The notes under the pieces: model-generated
Told to the model about the DNA's origin: nothing
Seen by the model: the letters and a program-made list of their open reading frames with translations, nothing else
Databases searched by the model: none
Program-made: the position numbers and the translations under genes
DNA from: Camellia lanceoleosa
Taxonomy: Eukaryota > Streptophyta > Magnoliopsida > Ericales > Theaceae
DNA length: 64,000 nt
Direction of reading: 5' to 3'
Assembly: GCA_025200525.1 (NCBI GenBank)
Contig: CM045762.1
Coordinates: 129,383,679-129,447,678 of the forward strand
Shown: positions 45,060 to 56,639 of the stretch, in pieces
How positions within the stretch are numbered: the first letter of the stretch is position 1
Layout: each line of letters begins with the position of its first letter

Positions 45060-45960
45060 AAAGGAGGTGCCTCGGCGTGTCCACTTGACCGCAAACCGAG
45101 GCAATGATGTAAAATGCAAAAGCGGAAGAAATGGAAGGTGCCTCGAAGTGCGTGCCGCGAACACGCAAACCGGCGATGATGAATGAGAATCGGATAAAAC
45201 CGAAGTGCCTCGAAAGCAGCGTGCCTGGTAGCGCATAAGCGGCGATGATGAAAGATGAAAATCGGATAAAACCGAAGTGCCTCGAAGCAGCGTGCCTGAG
45301 CGCAAAGCCGGCGATGATGAAAGATGAAAATCGGATAAAAGCGAAGCGCCTCGAAGCAGCGTGCCTGAGCGCTGAAAGCGATGATGAAAGATGAAAATCG
45401 GATAAATCGAAGTGCCTCGAAGCAGCGTGCCTGGTAGCATAAGCCAAAGCGATGATGAAAGATGAAGATCGGATAAAACCGAAGTGCCTCGAAGCAGCGT
45501 GCCTGGTAGCGCATAAGCGATGATGAAAGATGAAAATCGGATAAAACCGAAGTGCCTCGAAGCAGCGTGTCCGCACGCATAAGCAAAACAATGATGTAAA
45601 TGCAAAAGCGGAAGAAAGCGAAGTGCCTCGAAAGCGCGTGCGCTGTGCATAAGCAAAGGCGATGATGAAATGAGAATCGGATAAAAGCGAAGTGCCTCGG
45701 CAGCGTGCCTGGTAGCGCAAAGCGCGATGATGAAATAATCGGATAAAACCGAAGTGCCTCGAAGCAGCGTGCCTGGTAGCGCCAAAAGCGGCGATGATGA
45801 AATGAGAATCGGATAAAACCGAAGTGCCTCGAAAGCAGCGTGCCTGGTAGCGCAAAGCCGGCGATGATGAAAATAATCGGATAAAACAGAAGTGCCTCGA
45901 AGCAGCGTGCCTGCAGGCGCACAAACCGGCGATGATGAAATGAGATGAAATGGCATACGG
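45060..45960. repeat. ~69-bp tandem array in E 3' LTR
   Basis: About 13 units built from GCGATGATGAAAGATGAAAA, TCGGATAAAACCGAAGTGCC and TCGAAGCAGCGTGCCTGG. The unit length is a multiple of three without stops, which leaves all three minus-strand frames open. Confidence 0.9.
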
Positions 45961-46868
45961 AATGCAACGATGGGCTTACACCAACATGGGAGAGCCTCAG
46001 CTCACTCACATAGGAGGCCGTCGGATAAAAACAAAGCTGCCTCGGCAGCGTGCGCGGACACGCCGTCGAAACAGCGATGTGGAAGCATGAAAATGCAAAT
46101 TGGGCTTCTGCCCGGCGTGAGAGGGCCTCAACCACACTCACATAAGTGCCGTCGGATAAAGCAGTAACCGAAAGCGTGCTGCTTAGCAGCATAACCGAGG
46201 CGATGTAAAAAAAGATGCAAATGGCATAAGGAATGATATGTAAGCATGGCAGTGGAATATCAACACCTAAATAAAGGGGAAAACAGCCCCGAAACAATTC
46301 GAAATAACACTCGAAGCATGCATTCATCCCGAAAATGTGAAATTAAGCCCCGAAATGGCCTATAGCCATGCTATACATGCAAAATATGATCATGGAAGCA
46401 AGAACAGTAGCAAGGCAGTCCCAAATATGGCATTTTTTTAGTAACAAACTTGGCCAAAATGCAAGCATAGATAGATCAACAATAGCATGCAAAATTAGTG
46501 GCCAAAAGAAATTATTGAGACAAGTGATATATGCAAACCCAAAATGGACAAACTTTCTTCTACAACATTGAATATGAGATAAAAATAAGCACAATTGCAG
46601 AAGGTGACATCCTCAAAATCAGAATACAAACATGCTATAAAATCCATGCAAAGTAGGCTTCCAAATAGGCTATATCATGAGACATGCAATGCACACACCA
46701 AATGACAAAACTTTCTTCATGAAATATGTAAAGGAGGTCAAAATAAGACCAAAACCAGTAGGGGTCGAAGTCCCAAAAACAAACACAAACAGGTCAAAAA
46801 TCGCATGCAAAAAGGCCACACTTGATGAAATTTGAAGGAGGTGGTATATACAATGGCCAAATGAAGTT

Positions 46869-46898
46869 GAGCCCTTCTAAAATGTTGTAGAGGGGCTC
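46869..46898 (-). repeat. E LTR hairpin 1
   Basis: GAGCCCTTCTA pairs with TAGAGGGGCTC. The 5' LTR copy is at 60,088-60,117, where a longer stem through TACAA/TTGTA forms. Confidence 0.75.
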
Positions 46899-47031
46899 AA
46901 AATAACCTAACACCAGTAGGGGTCGGACCCCTAAAAACAAAAGGAAATAGGCCTAAACTAGCATGCAAGATAATGGCATAAAAGCTAGATATTGAAACAA
47001 GTATATCATAGAAGCCTCAAATGAAGTTAAG

Positions 47032-47055
47032 TCCTTCTACAAAGTTGTAGAGGGG
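47032..47055 (-). repeat. E LTR hairpin 2
   Basis: CCTTCTACAA pairs with TTGTAGAGGG. Same arms as hairpin 1, ~160 bp away; 5' LTR copy at 60,252-60,275. It takes the place of the CCACTGAAA hairpin of LTRs B, C and D. Confidence 0.75.
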
Positions 47056-47157
47056 CTCAAAACAAGCACAAAATCAGTAGGGGTCGGAGCCCTAATTCTC
47101 AACCAAATAGAGTATAGAAATGAATCAAGAAAAAGCCCTAAAAGTTGGTTTTGAGGA

Positions 47158-47162
47158 CTTAC
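47158..47162 (-). promoter_or_regulatory. Conserved splice-donor-like site, E 3' LTR
   Basis: Minus TCTTCAAGGGTAAGTCC, GT at 47,162-47,161. The 5' LTR copy is at 60,378-60,382, the one that would lie in the genomic transcript. Confidence 0.5.
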
Positions 47163-47530
47163 CCTTGAAGACTTGTCTTTCTTTGATTCTTGGCTCTGAT
47201 TTGTAGCTTCTCAACCTCTGAAATTCACTTCCTAGCTGCTGGAATGGTAGTAAGGAAGGTGAGGCTAGGTGTTGATGAAGAAGACCTAGGAACTTAGAAG
47301 CTTTTTGAGGTTTTAAGCTAAGGAAATGGAGGTTTTGGAGATGATCTCTTGAGACAAGTTTTTCCAACCTTGAAGAAGGAGGGCCCTTCAAATAGGCAAG
47401 AAATGGGGTGTAAAGGGAGGAAAGCATCAATCTTTCCCTCGAAATATCCAGGATGCCGGGATATCTTTGGAAACTATCCGGACAGTGGGGCCGGTGGAAG
47501 CGAAGTGGCCCGGCCAGTAAATTGTGGGAG

Positions 47531-47546
47531 GTGGCCGGCCGGCCAC
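47531..47546. promoter_or_regulatory. 16-bp palindrome GTGGCCGGCCGGCCAC, E 3' LTR
   Basis: Perfect inverted repeat about 125 bp upstream of the weak TATA-like TATTTGAA (47,398-47,405, minus). The 5' LTR has TGGCCGGCCGGCCA at 60,808-60,821. Confidence 0.55.
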
Positions 47547-48864
47547 CCCTGATCGACACTACCCCTCTGGCCGTGACCATGGCACAAAATTGAAGTGAAA
47601 AATTTCTGGCCGACCCCTATGCCAAGGTGTCCTCCCAAGTGTATAGAATAAGGCCCCAGGGTCGGAATCTGGCAACGCTGAAGCAGAAGTCACAACATAG
47701 AGCTTGAAGGAGAGGCCCAAAAATGAAACCAACAATTGCTGGCCGACCACCATACCAAAGTGTCCTCCTAGATGTGTGCAACAAGGTTCCAAGGCCGGAA
47801 ATTGGCAACACTGAAGCAGGAGCCACAACATAGAGCTTGAAGGAGAGGCTCAAAAATGAAACTCAAATTTTCTGGCCGACCACCAACTTTTAGGGTCCTC
47901 CCATGTCCCCTGATCACAGATATGTAGCTTTGGTTGGAAGAAAATACCCCTAGGGTGTTCAACATTGGCCCGGAAGTGAGAAAAACGGGCTCGGAGGAAG
48001 CCCAGCTATCTGGAATAATTGCTGGCTTCTCACCCCAGTGATCTTCCGATGTTGAAGCAGAGGTACCGCCAAGTTTGAACAAAAACTAATGAGAAATGAG
48101 CGCCGGAGCCAAAACCGAGCAATTCGGGATCCCAAAAATGAAATTGGTGCCTGGGAAGTGGTATTCAGCAATGAAGTGGGTATCTGCGACCCGATGTCCC
48201 TCGGAATGACAAAAGAGGTTCTGCTAAATCGAGAAAACCGATGCAAAATGAATGCTCGGACCAAAACCGGCAGGCGTTAGGTCCCGAAAAACGATTCTGA
48301 TAACGATGGCATCTGACGGGAAGTGGGCATCGGGGGCCCCAGGGTTCCTCGAAATGATAAAACAGAGGTCTCCGCCAAAAACCGGAGAAAGCGGATGCAA
48401 AATGAATGCTCGGGACCAAAAGCAGCCGATTAAGTCCGAAATGGGTCAGCACCTAGTGGTGTTAATTGCGAAGTGGGCATCGGGGCCCAGTGTTCCTCGG
48501 AACATTAAACAGAGGTCTCCGCCAAAAACGGAGAAGTCGGAGATGGTTAGGCGGTCGAGCCGAGGCACACAGCTGACGGCTCAAAACCGAACCAAGCTCA
48601 AAATGGGTAAAATGGCCTGCGGCCACAAAATATAGCTCACGGCCACTGGGAGATAGTCTTCGGGACCACTCCCTTCCTCGGAAAGAAAAGAGAAAACGAA
48701 GTTCTGTTCGCAAACCGAGACAAGGCAGAAGAGGGTTCTGAGTCCGGAGGCAGGCAGCGGCCGCAACTCTGAGACTTCACGAACGAGCACAAGATGCAAC
48801 ATCACCGAAGCGCTCAACGGGTGTGTCTCGAGTCTTAAGGTCGGTAAAAAATGGGGTGTCTCTG

Positions 48865-48878
48865 ATTGCCCCTCTTTG
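48865..48878 (-). other. Polypurine tract of E
   Basis: Minus ACAAAGAGGGGCAA next to the 3' LTR; nearly the same as T1's. Confidence 0.85.
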
Positions 48879-49079
48879 TAACTTCGGAAGTCAAGAAGTG
48901 ACGAGAGTGAATGTCAAAGCCGAGAGACGACCCTTTTTGACAAGGCCAAGACTTAGACAATCATACAAGAGATACAGATATGTGCACCAGCGCGTTCGCA
49001 GTGGGGCAAAAAGCGATATGCGGAAGATTTGATAATTGGACTTACACGCGCTAAAAAGCTATTTGGTTTGAAAATTGAG
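48879..49079 (-). other. E 3' untranslated region next to polypurine tract
   Basis: Shares GTCAAGAAGTGACGAGAG, then ACAAGGCCAAGACTTAGAC, with T1 at 18,165-18,240, then diverges into the tandem array. Confidence 0.6.
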
Positions 49080-50830
49080 GATTCTTTCATGAACATGTGC
49101 GATACACACAAAATGAACGAAGTGTGATGGATACACTAAGTAGCCAAACATGTGTGATAAATACACAAAAGTGAAGAGAGTGTGGTGGATACACTATCTG
49201 TAATGTGTGTGGTGGATATACACAGAGGGCATGTGATTGATACACAAAGTAGGCAAAGCAGTGTGTGATAGATACACTATTTGAGCAAAGTGTAATTGAT
49301 ATACAAAAGGTGAAGTGAGCAAAGTGTGATGGATACACTAAATGTGAACACAAAGTGTGATAGGATGTAATCGTGAACAGAGTATGATTGGTATACTAAA
49401 AGCGAACACAAAGTGTGATAGATGCACTTAGTGAACAAAGTATGATGGATATACTAAAAGTGAACACAAAGTGTGATAGATGCACTATGTGAACAGAGTA
49501 TGATTGATATACTAAAAGCGAACACAAAGTGTGATAGATGCACTTAGTGAACAAAGTATGATGGATATCTTTGAATGTGAACACAAAGTGTGATAGATGC
49601 ACTTAGTGAACAAAGTATGATGGATATACTAAAAGTGAACACGAAGTGTGATAGATGCACTTAGTGAACAGTATGATGGATATACTAAAAGTGAACACGG
49701 TGTGATAGATGCACTTAGTGAACAGAGTATGATGGATATACTGAATGTGAACACAAAGTGTGATAGATGCACTTAGTGAACAAAGTATGATGGATATACT
49801 AAAAGTGAACACGAAGTGTGATAGATGCACTTAGTGAACAGAGTATGATGGATATATCAATGTGAACAAAGTGTGATAGATGCACTTAGTGAACAAAATA
49901 TGATGGATATACTAAAAGTGAACACAAAGTGTGATAGATGCACTTAGTGAACAAAGTATGATGGATATATCGAAGTGAACACGAAGTGTGATAGATGCAC
50001 TTAGTGAACAAAGTATGATGGATATATAAAAGTGAACACAGTGTGATAGATGCACTTAGTGAATGTAGTATGATGGATATATGAATGTGAACACAAAGTG
50101 TGATAGATGCACTTAGTGAACGAGTATGATGGATATATCATGTGAACACAAGTGTGATAGATGCACTTAGTGAACAAAGTATGATGGATATACTAAAAGT
50201 GAACACGAAGTGTGATAGATGCATAGTAAACAAAGTATGATGGATATACTAAAGTGAACACGGTGTGATAGATGCACTTAGTGAACAGTATGATGGATAT
50301 ATCAATGTGAACACAGTGTGATAGATGCACTTAGTGAACAAAGTATGATGGATATCTTGAATGTGAACACAAAGTGTGATAGATGCACTTAGTGAGCAGT
50401 ATGATGGATATATCAATGTGAACACAAAGTGTGATAGATGCACTTAGTGAACAAAGTATGATGGATATACTAAAAAGTGAACACGGTGTGATAGATGCAT
50501 AGTGAACAAAGTATGATGGATATACTAAAAGTGAACACTAAGTGTGATAGATGCACTTAGTGAACAGTATGATGGATATCTTGAATGTGAACACGAAGTG
50601 TGATAGATGCACTTTGTGAGCAGTATGATGGATATATCGATGTGAACACAAAGTGTGATAGATGCACTTAGTGAACAAAGTATGATGGATATATCAAGGT
50701 GTGATGGATACACAAAAGTGATATAGAAAATGAGAATGTGTGTGATAGATATACTAAAGTGAATGAAGTGTGATAGATACACTAAAGTGAACAAGTATGA
50801 TTGATATATTGGGTGAAATGAGAAAGAAGC
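49080..50830. repeat. ~58-bp tandem array in E
   Basis: About 25-30 units of TGTGATAGATGCACTTAGTG followed by AACAAAGTATGATGGATATA and CTAAAAGTGAACACAAAG, with decayed shorter units at both edges. The longest repeat array in the window. Minus-strand frames reading MHLSHFVFTF... are by-products. Confidence 0.92.
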
Positions 50831-51839
50831 TTGATAGGTACAATGCAATACAATGCATGATGCTTACGGAAAGCAATAAATAGACAAAGCGGCGCTTTAG
50901 AAAGCACCTCATGAGGTGAGTGGCGGTGAACCGCTCTACTCTGATGGGGATCTCCCCTCGTGCTCTTCGAACACTTACCTTCAACTCACAGCACAAAGGT
51001 TCGAATCTTGACAAGTAACAATATCTGCATGTGGGAGCCACGGCTGCCGCTTGTTTTCCTGATCATACTCACAACTTTCCCTATTCTCCAACGGGGTGAC
51101 AGACTAGGTTGGTTCAGTATCCAGAACTGAGGCGCATACACATGCTATCTCAATCTATGGGGCTGCCATACAGATTTCAAGCCGAGGACACGCCTCTGGG
51201 TATTTAAACCAGACTTTAGTCTCGGAAATCCCGAACCTTTACGTTCTAGGCCACGGCCATTCGAACTCTAGTTTCCACCGCAGCTTGGTCTCCTAGGAAC
51301 TCATCGCAAACACGCCAAGATGCCTCCGCAGGAATGGTACTCGAGAGCACTTCGATCGCCATTCTAGCTTGAAGTAGACTTGATTTGAGCTTGAGGTAGA
51401 GGCACACTCATACTTGAACATTGGCAAGACTGAAGAGGTACACACGGATATAGTCTCGGAACTTCTCGAAGTTGGAACAAACTCGGATGCCCAATATTTT
51501 CCTCTTTGCTTTTTGCTTTGCGACCCGAAACTCATAACTTCAGATAGGTCCTGGTTCTACTTGTTCACATGACTGGGTTGAACCTGGTTTTATGAAAGAA
51601 CAAATTGCTTTTGCACAAATGTGGAGAACGGCACTAAGACTCGAGCACAAAATGATTTTTTTGAAATTGAGAGTGAGCATAAGTTCTCAATGGGTATTGA
51701 GCCTACGACCAATACAAAAAAGACTCAACAACAAGAAAACAAAAGGCACACAACCTAGACACATCGAGTAACACTCAAGGCGACTCAAAACAAGGATCGA
51801 GATAAAACAAAAGACACGACACTCGAGGCGCACAGGAGC
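50831..51839. other. E internal spacer, nothing recognised
   Basis: About 1 kb between the array and the T1-like 3' region. It corresponds to where T1 carries its PMD gene, but I see no PMD motif here. Short open frames only. Confidence 0.45.
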
Positions 51840-53260
51840 CTGTTTCACCGGTATGTTTCCCATCCTTTCTTATTTGTGATTCTCACATCACTCGCCCTCA
51901 AGCTCGCTTTTTTCAAAAAGCCCTTTTCTCACTTTTTTTTCTCTCATCGCACATCTCTATTCTTCAATCTCTCATTTTTCAATCCCTCCCCTGGTGGTTG
52001 ATGGATAAACAAACAAGTTGTGGGCTCGCCTCTAGCATTCTACTAGATTTTCTTTCTTCCGCCACAAGTGAAGTCCTCCCACGAGGGGTTGTGCTACAAA
52101 TGGATGTGTAAATCTGCAAGTGACATCGACGATGATCCTCTTGGGAGTTTGGACGTGATCGGATCTGTCTGATGAGGGAGTGTAATGTCGGCCCCATTCC
52201 AATTAGCTTCGCACTTGGCTTGATACCTCATTGCTTGGAGGATGTGAGAGCTTTTCAGCCATTTGTTGTGCTTTCTCTGGCGATACGGTGCCCTTCCGAC
52301 GAGTAAAGTGCCCTTCTTGGCGAGTATGTTGATAAAGGGGAAAGATGTAACTCGACCTAACTGTGCCCCTAGTTCATCATTTTGACCATTTTTATTTTTG
52401 AGCTTTCTAAAAAATTTTGACCAAAATGAGAGTTAGATTAACATGTTTGTTCGATTTTGATTTGAAATCATGCGAGTCGGGCTATGAGCACTGAAAATTT
52501 TCCTTTTGGGTCCAAGAAAATGGTCCAGCTTTTGGAAAATGAAACAATTTTCGAGAAAATTAGTCAACCTCAAGAAAATTCTCAAAAACTATTTTTGCAA
52601 ACGGCCAATGCTCAACAAGCGGAACCTACTCTTGAGATGCACAACCTCGAATCTGGAGGAAAAGCGCCTTGCTTGAGGAGGGTTGCATGGCAACCTTAAA
52701 GTTGCCCTTGTTTGAAGCAAGCATCATGCGCATGAATGGCAACGGAAAGTTGCCCCTTGTTTGATGGCGCCAAGAAGACATTGTAGTCGATCCTCGAGTG
52801 ATGAACACAACCAACTCTCGATACGAGAGGCAGAGATGATCAAAACCATTGCATGGACACAATCGAATTGAAGTGTTTTACAAATGGACTTCGAGGATGA
52901 AGTTGCCTACGATCCCAAACATGGGAATCAAGCCTTCGTAGTTCGGGTTAAGGTACACTCGTATTTAACCTCCTTTTTATGCTCTAACTTTTGCCAAGGC
53001 TATTGCGTGTTTTCGACCTTGCGAGCTTTGTTCTTCTTTCTTTTCTTTTTTTTTTCTATTCTTTTCATTCCTTTTTTTTTCTTCTTTTTTTTGCATTTTC
53101 TTTTCTTTTCTTTTCTTTTTGCATTTTTTGTATCTTTGCATTTTTTTCTCTTTTTTCTTTTTTCGTTCTTTTCTTCGCTCTAACTTTTGCCTGGTCGCCT
53201 TCCGGTCTTAAATGAGCCTCTAAAAGGGTAAAAGTGTAACAAGTCCATGCCAAATGGTTT
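51840..53260 (+). pseudogene. E: decayed DUF7745-like antisense ORF and 3' region
   Basis: Aligns with T1 24,700-24,727 plus 28,419-29,750: TCTCACATCACTCG, GTTGATGGATA, TGGGAATCAAGCCTT, CTCTAACTTTTGCC. The plus-strand ORF is only traceable in scraps (TACAAATGGATGTG matches the T1 TGCGAATGCATGTG region). A long pyrimidine tract (TTTTC repeats) at 53,030-53,180 gives a meaningless Phe-rich frame. Confidence 0.6.
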
Positions 53261-53500
53261 TGAGATTGAAGCCCTTTGTATCCCAGAGAGTGGCTGTTGT
53301 ATTGATTTACAGAAGGATCCACCTTTGGCTCTTCGAGCACATCGGATATTTTTTGCCCCTAGTTCGAGGGGTGCTTCTGATCTAGCTTTGCAAGCTTCTT
53401 TTGACGAGGTCTGATCTTCTTGATCTGACTTTGGTGCCTCTTGTTCGAGGGCTGCTTCAAATCTGGCCACACAGGCCTCACATTGTAGTTGACCGTTTGA
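53261..53500 (-). pseudogene. E: remnant of archaeal-type RNase H, partly duplicated
   Basis: The minus strand reads CEACVARFEAALEQ and, ~30 codons on, KARSEAPLELGAKN. Both resemble the single T1 block ACIVGLEAALELGAK (about 40,405-40,450). DNA around 53,350 (TTTTGCCCCTAGTTCGAGG) matches T1 at 40,402. It is the only trace of pol in E and lies next to the 3' region, so a deletion probably removed everything from protease to integrase except this scrap. Confidence 0.6.
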
Positions 53501-54352
53501 ACATTCTGAATGCAAGCTCAAGGTTCGGAAGCAAAGGGGTTGAGTCTCGAGGCTGAGAGTGATCCTAAGCTGCACAATCTCAAGAGCGATTCCACACATG
53601 TCTTCGCAGGACCCAAGAAAACATTTTTTGAAAGTTTTAAGAAAGCGACAAATCGCCGCGTCGAAGACAGTGTAGGATCAATCTGGATCAAAGCCAGGGT
53701 CCTTCTCAGTACTCACACTAACAAGCATGATTTCATTCATTAAGGGCTCAACATGCCTTTCTTTCTCTCAATTTGATCAAAGTTTTGCAAATCCCGAGGA
53801 ATTCCTCCCTCTTTGTTTTCACCGCAGTGTTCAAAAAGGTTTTGAAAAACTTAGGTCAATACAATGACTTCAAGGCACAAGAGAGCAGGTGGAGTGCACT
53901 GCCATTTCATTCAAATCCCGGCACAACTAGCACACGGCAGAAGCAAATACGAGAGCGTGGAAATCACTGCTGTTTCATTCAAAATCTGTTGGCATAACTG
54001 GCTCCCTGGCAGAAACAGACTCGAAACAAAACGAAAAGACAAACAAACAAACAAAAAAAAAAAACAAAATGGTGACGCTCGAGGTAACACCCCCAGAATC
54101 ACCCGACTCCTATACAAAAGGACTGACTCGATACAACAAGACAGACCCAAGACAAAAGAGACTGACTCAAAACAAAAAGACAGACTCAAAACAAAGTAAC
54201 AAAAACTGACCCAATACCCAAGTCAGAAAGCACAAAACTGGTATTTGCACAAATGCTCAAAACAGTGCGTGTCATCCACCATATCTGGAGTAAACTGAGC
54301 GCTGCTCGCAGGTGGTTCATCCCTTGATCACATAACATTATCCCCCACAAGT
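53501..54352 (-). other. E spacer between RNase H scrap and gag
   Basis: No domain recognised on either strand. Contains A-rich stretches (54,040-54,070) and GACTGACTCAAAACAAAAAG-type simple repeats (54,110-54,200). Confidence 0.45.
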
Positions 54353-55737
54353 TCACTGATCGGGTGCCGATAGACTTTGCAGACTCGTGCAAAGAATGAC
54401 CCCTTTGTCAAACAGATCTTGTACATCATGGCGCAGACGAAAACAACTGTCGGTGTCATGACCGGTTTGCTGATGGTAGGCACAGTATTTAGTCTGGTCA
54501 TGCTTTGTAGGGATAGGATCGGGTAGGGGCCGTTGTTCCAACGGTTTCAAATGTCCCTTCCGGAGTAAGACCTCTAGAGCTTTTGACAAAGGCATATGAA
54601 GTGGGGTGAAAACCCTCTTAACTCGAGGTGGATATTTGGCCGCTCAGGAGCTACTTCCGGCGCACCGTGAATGGGGTAGCCTTTTTGATGTGGTGGTGGT
54701 AACCATGCCCACTTCGAAGATCTTGCACCGCATCACCGCTTGTGCTCGTTGTAGAAGGCGTTGAAGGTTCTCCGGTCGCCCCTATCCCGTCCGAAAAAGG
54801 CCCCTGTTTCATTGCGCCCTCGATTTGCATCCCCATCTCGTGTAGATCAGCAAAGGTGGGAAAGGGGACTACAATCATTTTCAGCATCAGCTTTGGTTGG
54901 AGATTGGCGACGATCATTCTCGACCGATCTTTGTCGGTGGGCCTCAAAGTCATCATTGTCGCTTTTGCCCTCCATCGAGTCACAAAATCGAGAAAGTCTC
55001 TTTGGGCTCTTGCTCGTTGCTTCGAGATCACGAGTTGTGATCTCAACTGGTATTGTACGAGTATTGTGCGACAAAGGCCTCACCATTTCATCCCAATTCC
55101 TTTTGACCTCATCTTCTAGTTTCGCATACCAATTGGAAGCTATCCTCGACAAGGTTCGCCGAATAGTGAAAGTTTTTGTGATCCGGTTAGGCCCATTGGC
55201 CGCAATACATCCGAAAATAACCGAAGGTGGACCATGGGATCATCGGACCCATCGGGCGATCAATCATGGCATTTTGAATCGGTTCGTAATGTCACGGCCA
55301 CATCAAGATAACCATCCTCGATGCCCTAATGGCTTTCATCCCTTGGGATTTCTTAAAAGCTTCTCCAAATTTTGCTCAATTTCAGAGCGGTCTGATCTAC
55401 CTCAAACTCGAAGAGAGAGCCCGTGATTAACAGTGTGTGGGTCTTGGACAGCATGGCGGAAGCGAGGCGAGCTGCCCCATTGGAAGATCCGTGTCCTCCT
55501 GGAAATTTTGGACATTTGGCGTCTCCCTGTCTTTGGAGCTCCCGCCGGGAGGAACTTGTTGTGAAGCAGACGCGCCGCTTTGCTGTTGCAGCCTGGTGAT
55601 GAGCTCACCGCCGAGCCATGATTATGCTTGTCGCTTGGAAAATTCCGCCATGGACAACCGCCTTGTCGCATGAGCTTCATACTTTCTTGCATCTGACGCA
55701 TCATCGCCTCCATCCCTGATGTGTTCTCCTGATCCAT
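54353..55737 (-). pseudogene. E gag
   Basis: Starts MDQENTSGMEAMMRQMQESM at 55,737. Later pieces are DPMVHLRLFSD, FLDFVTRWRAKATMM, NLQPKLMLKMIVVPFPTFAD, and the knuckle CAYHQQTGHDTDSCFRLRHD, ending near 54,353. The same protein family as T1 gag, and unlike T1 it keeps the N-terminus. Three or more frame changes break it as written. A working copy would package RNA. Confidence 0.88.
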
Positions 55738-56620
55738 CTAACTGACTGGTATTTATCACTACAGTAGAAACTGGGACCTCAGCCTGACCGTTCACTGGTG
55801 GGGTGGATAAAGACCACTGATCCGTAATCGAATCGGTGATTTGTGCTCGACCGCCCTTTTCACTCGCCTGTAAAGAAACACCGACACCCTTGAATTGAAT
55901 CTCTGACCTCACAAAGTCTATCAGCACTAGTCCAATGTACCCGGGGGATAGTGGAGCCTTCTGAAGCTATGGTTCCCAAGACTACCTAGCAAAAGAGAAA
56001 ACAGACAAAGATCTCACCGATTTCACCAATGACATACGAGCATAGTTGAATGAGTGTGCCCTCATCAATCGCCCAAAATTCCACCAGAAGCCGATACCCT
56101 CGTAAACTGATTCCACCAAATCTCGATGCCCGCAGTTCGATACCCAAAATATCAATTGGTGCCCGCAGCCTAATGCTCAAACTTGTAAACCGATACATGC
56201 ATTCTCAGAGACGACTCTAACAAGCACATAATGTATAAGTGAGAGCCAAAACACCCCTATGTTGGGGAGGGTTTCGTCCTATTTTGTCGAGCTAGGGTTT
56301 CACCACGACGCAATGTTTCAAACAACCTATATCGGGTAAGCAACCCGTCCTAGTTTGGAATGGTCACTATGGATCCGAATATGCACTAGGTCGAATGGTC
56401 AAAAGGGTGCCCCCAGAAACCGGGTTTGTGTTCCCATCTTGGCAGAGCCCAGAATCGACAAATTTTATGGACATGCCTTGACAAGACAAGCCTCCCAAGA
56501 AACCGCCAGAATAGCAGATGGCAAACACGGTGTCCTAGGCGCACCGATGCAAATGCAATGCAAAGAAACACACAAGCGTAGTCAAATCGGATATCATGAG
56601 TTCGAGTCAAGTTCTCTAAC
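55738..56620 (-). other. E leader between primer-binding site and gag
   Basis: Untranslated leader of ~0.9 kb. Minus-strand pieces such as 55,927-55,622 partly overlap gag's first codons. No other gene supported. Confidence 0.5.
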
Positions 56621-56635
56621 TCCCAGAAGTCGCCA
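56621..56635 (-). other. Primer-binding site of E, tRNA-Arg type
   Basis: Minus TGGCGACTTCTGGGA starts four bases after the 5' LTR. Resembles TGGCGACTCTGCTGGGGA-type sites used by Ogre-like elements. Confidence 0.7.
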
Positions 56636-56639
56636 GAAT

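Larger units (their letters stand above)
43353..48864 (-). mobile_element. E 3' LTR (5.5 kb)
   Basis: Bounded by TSD at 43,352 and polypurine tract at 48,865. The start is mutated (AGAGACACCCC-like reading instead of TGTAGACACCCC). Contains the 69-bp array, two hairpins, a splice-donor word and a 16-bp GC palindrome. Long minus-strand open frames inside (up to 520 codons) are array artefacts. Confidence 0.92.

Noticed and set aside
44765..46327. 520-codon minus-strand open frame with repeated FYPIFIFHHR-like words
   Set aside because: It runs through the 69-bp LTR array, and the other two minus frames are open there too. The stop-free repeat unit explains it; no domain is present.
49080..50830. 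Possible CRISPR-like array of repeats with spacers
   Set aside because: Plant context, continuous tandem units with no unique spacers and no cas genes.
49087..50848. Series of minus-strand frames reading MHLSHFVFTF-like repeats
   Set aside because: By-products of the 58-bp tandem array.
52884..53215. Phenylalanine-rich plus-strand frames
   Set aside because: Translation of a TTTTC-rich pyrimidine tract; low complexity.
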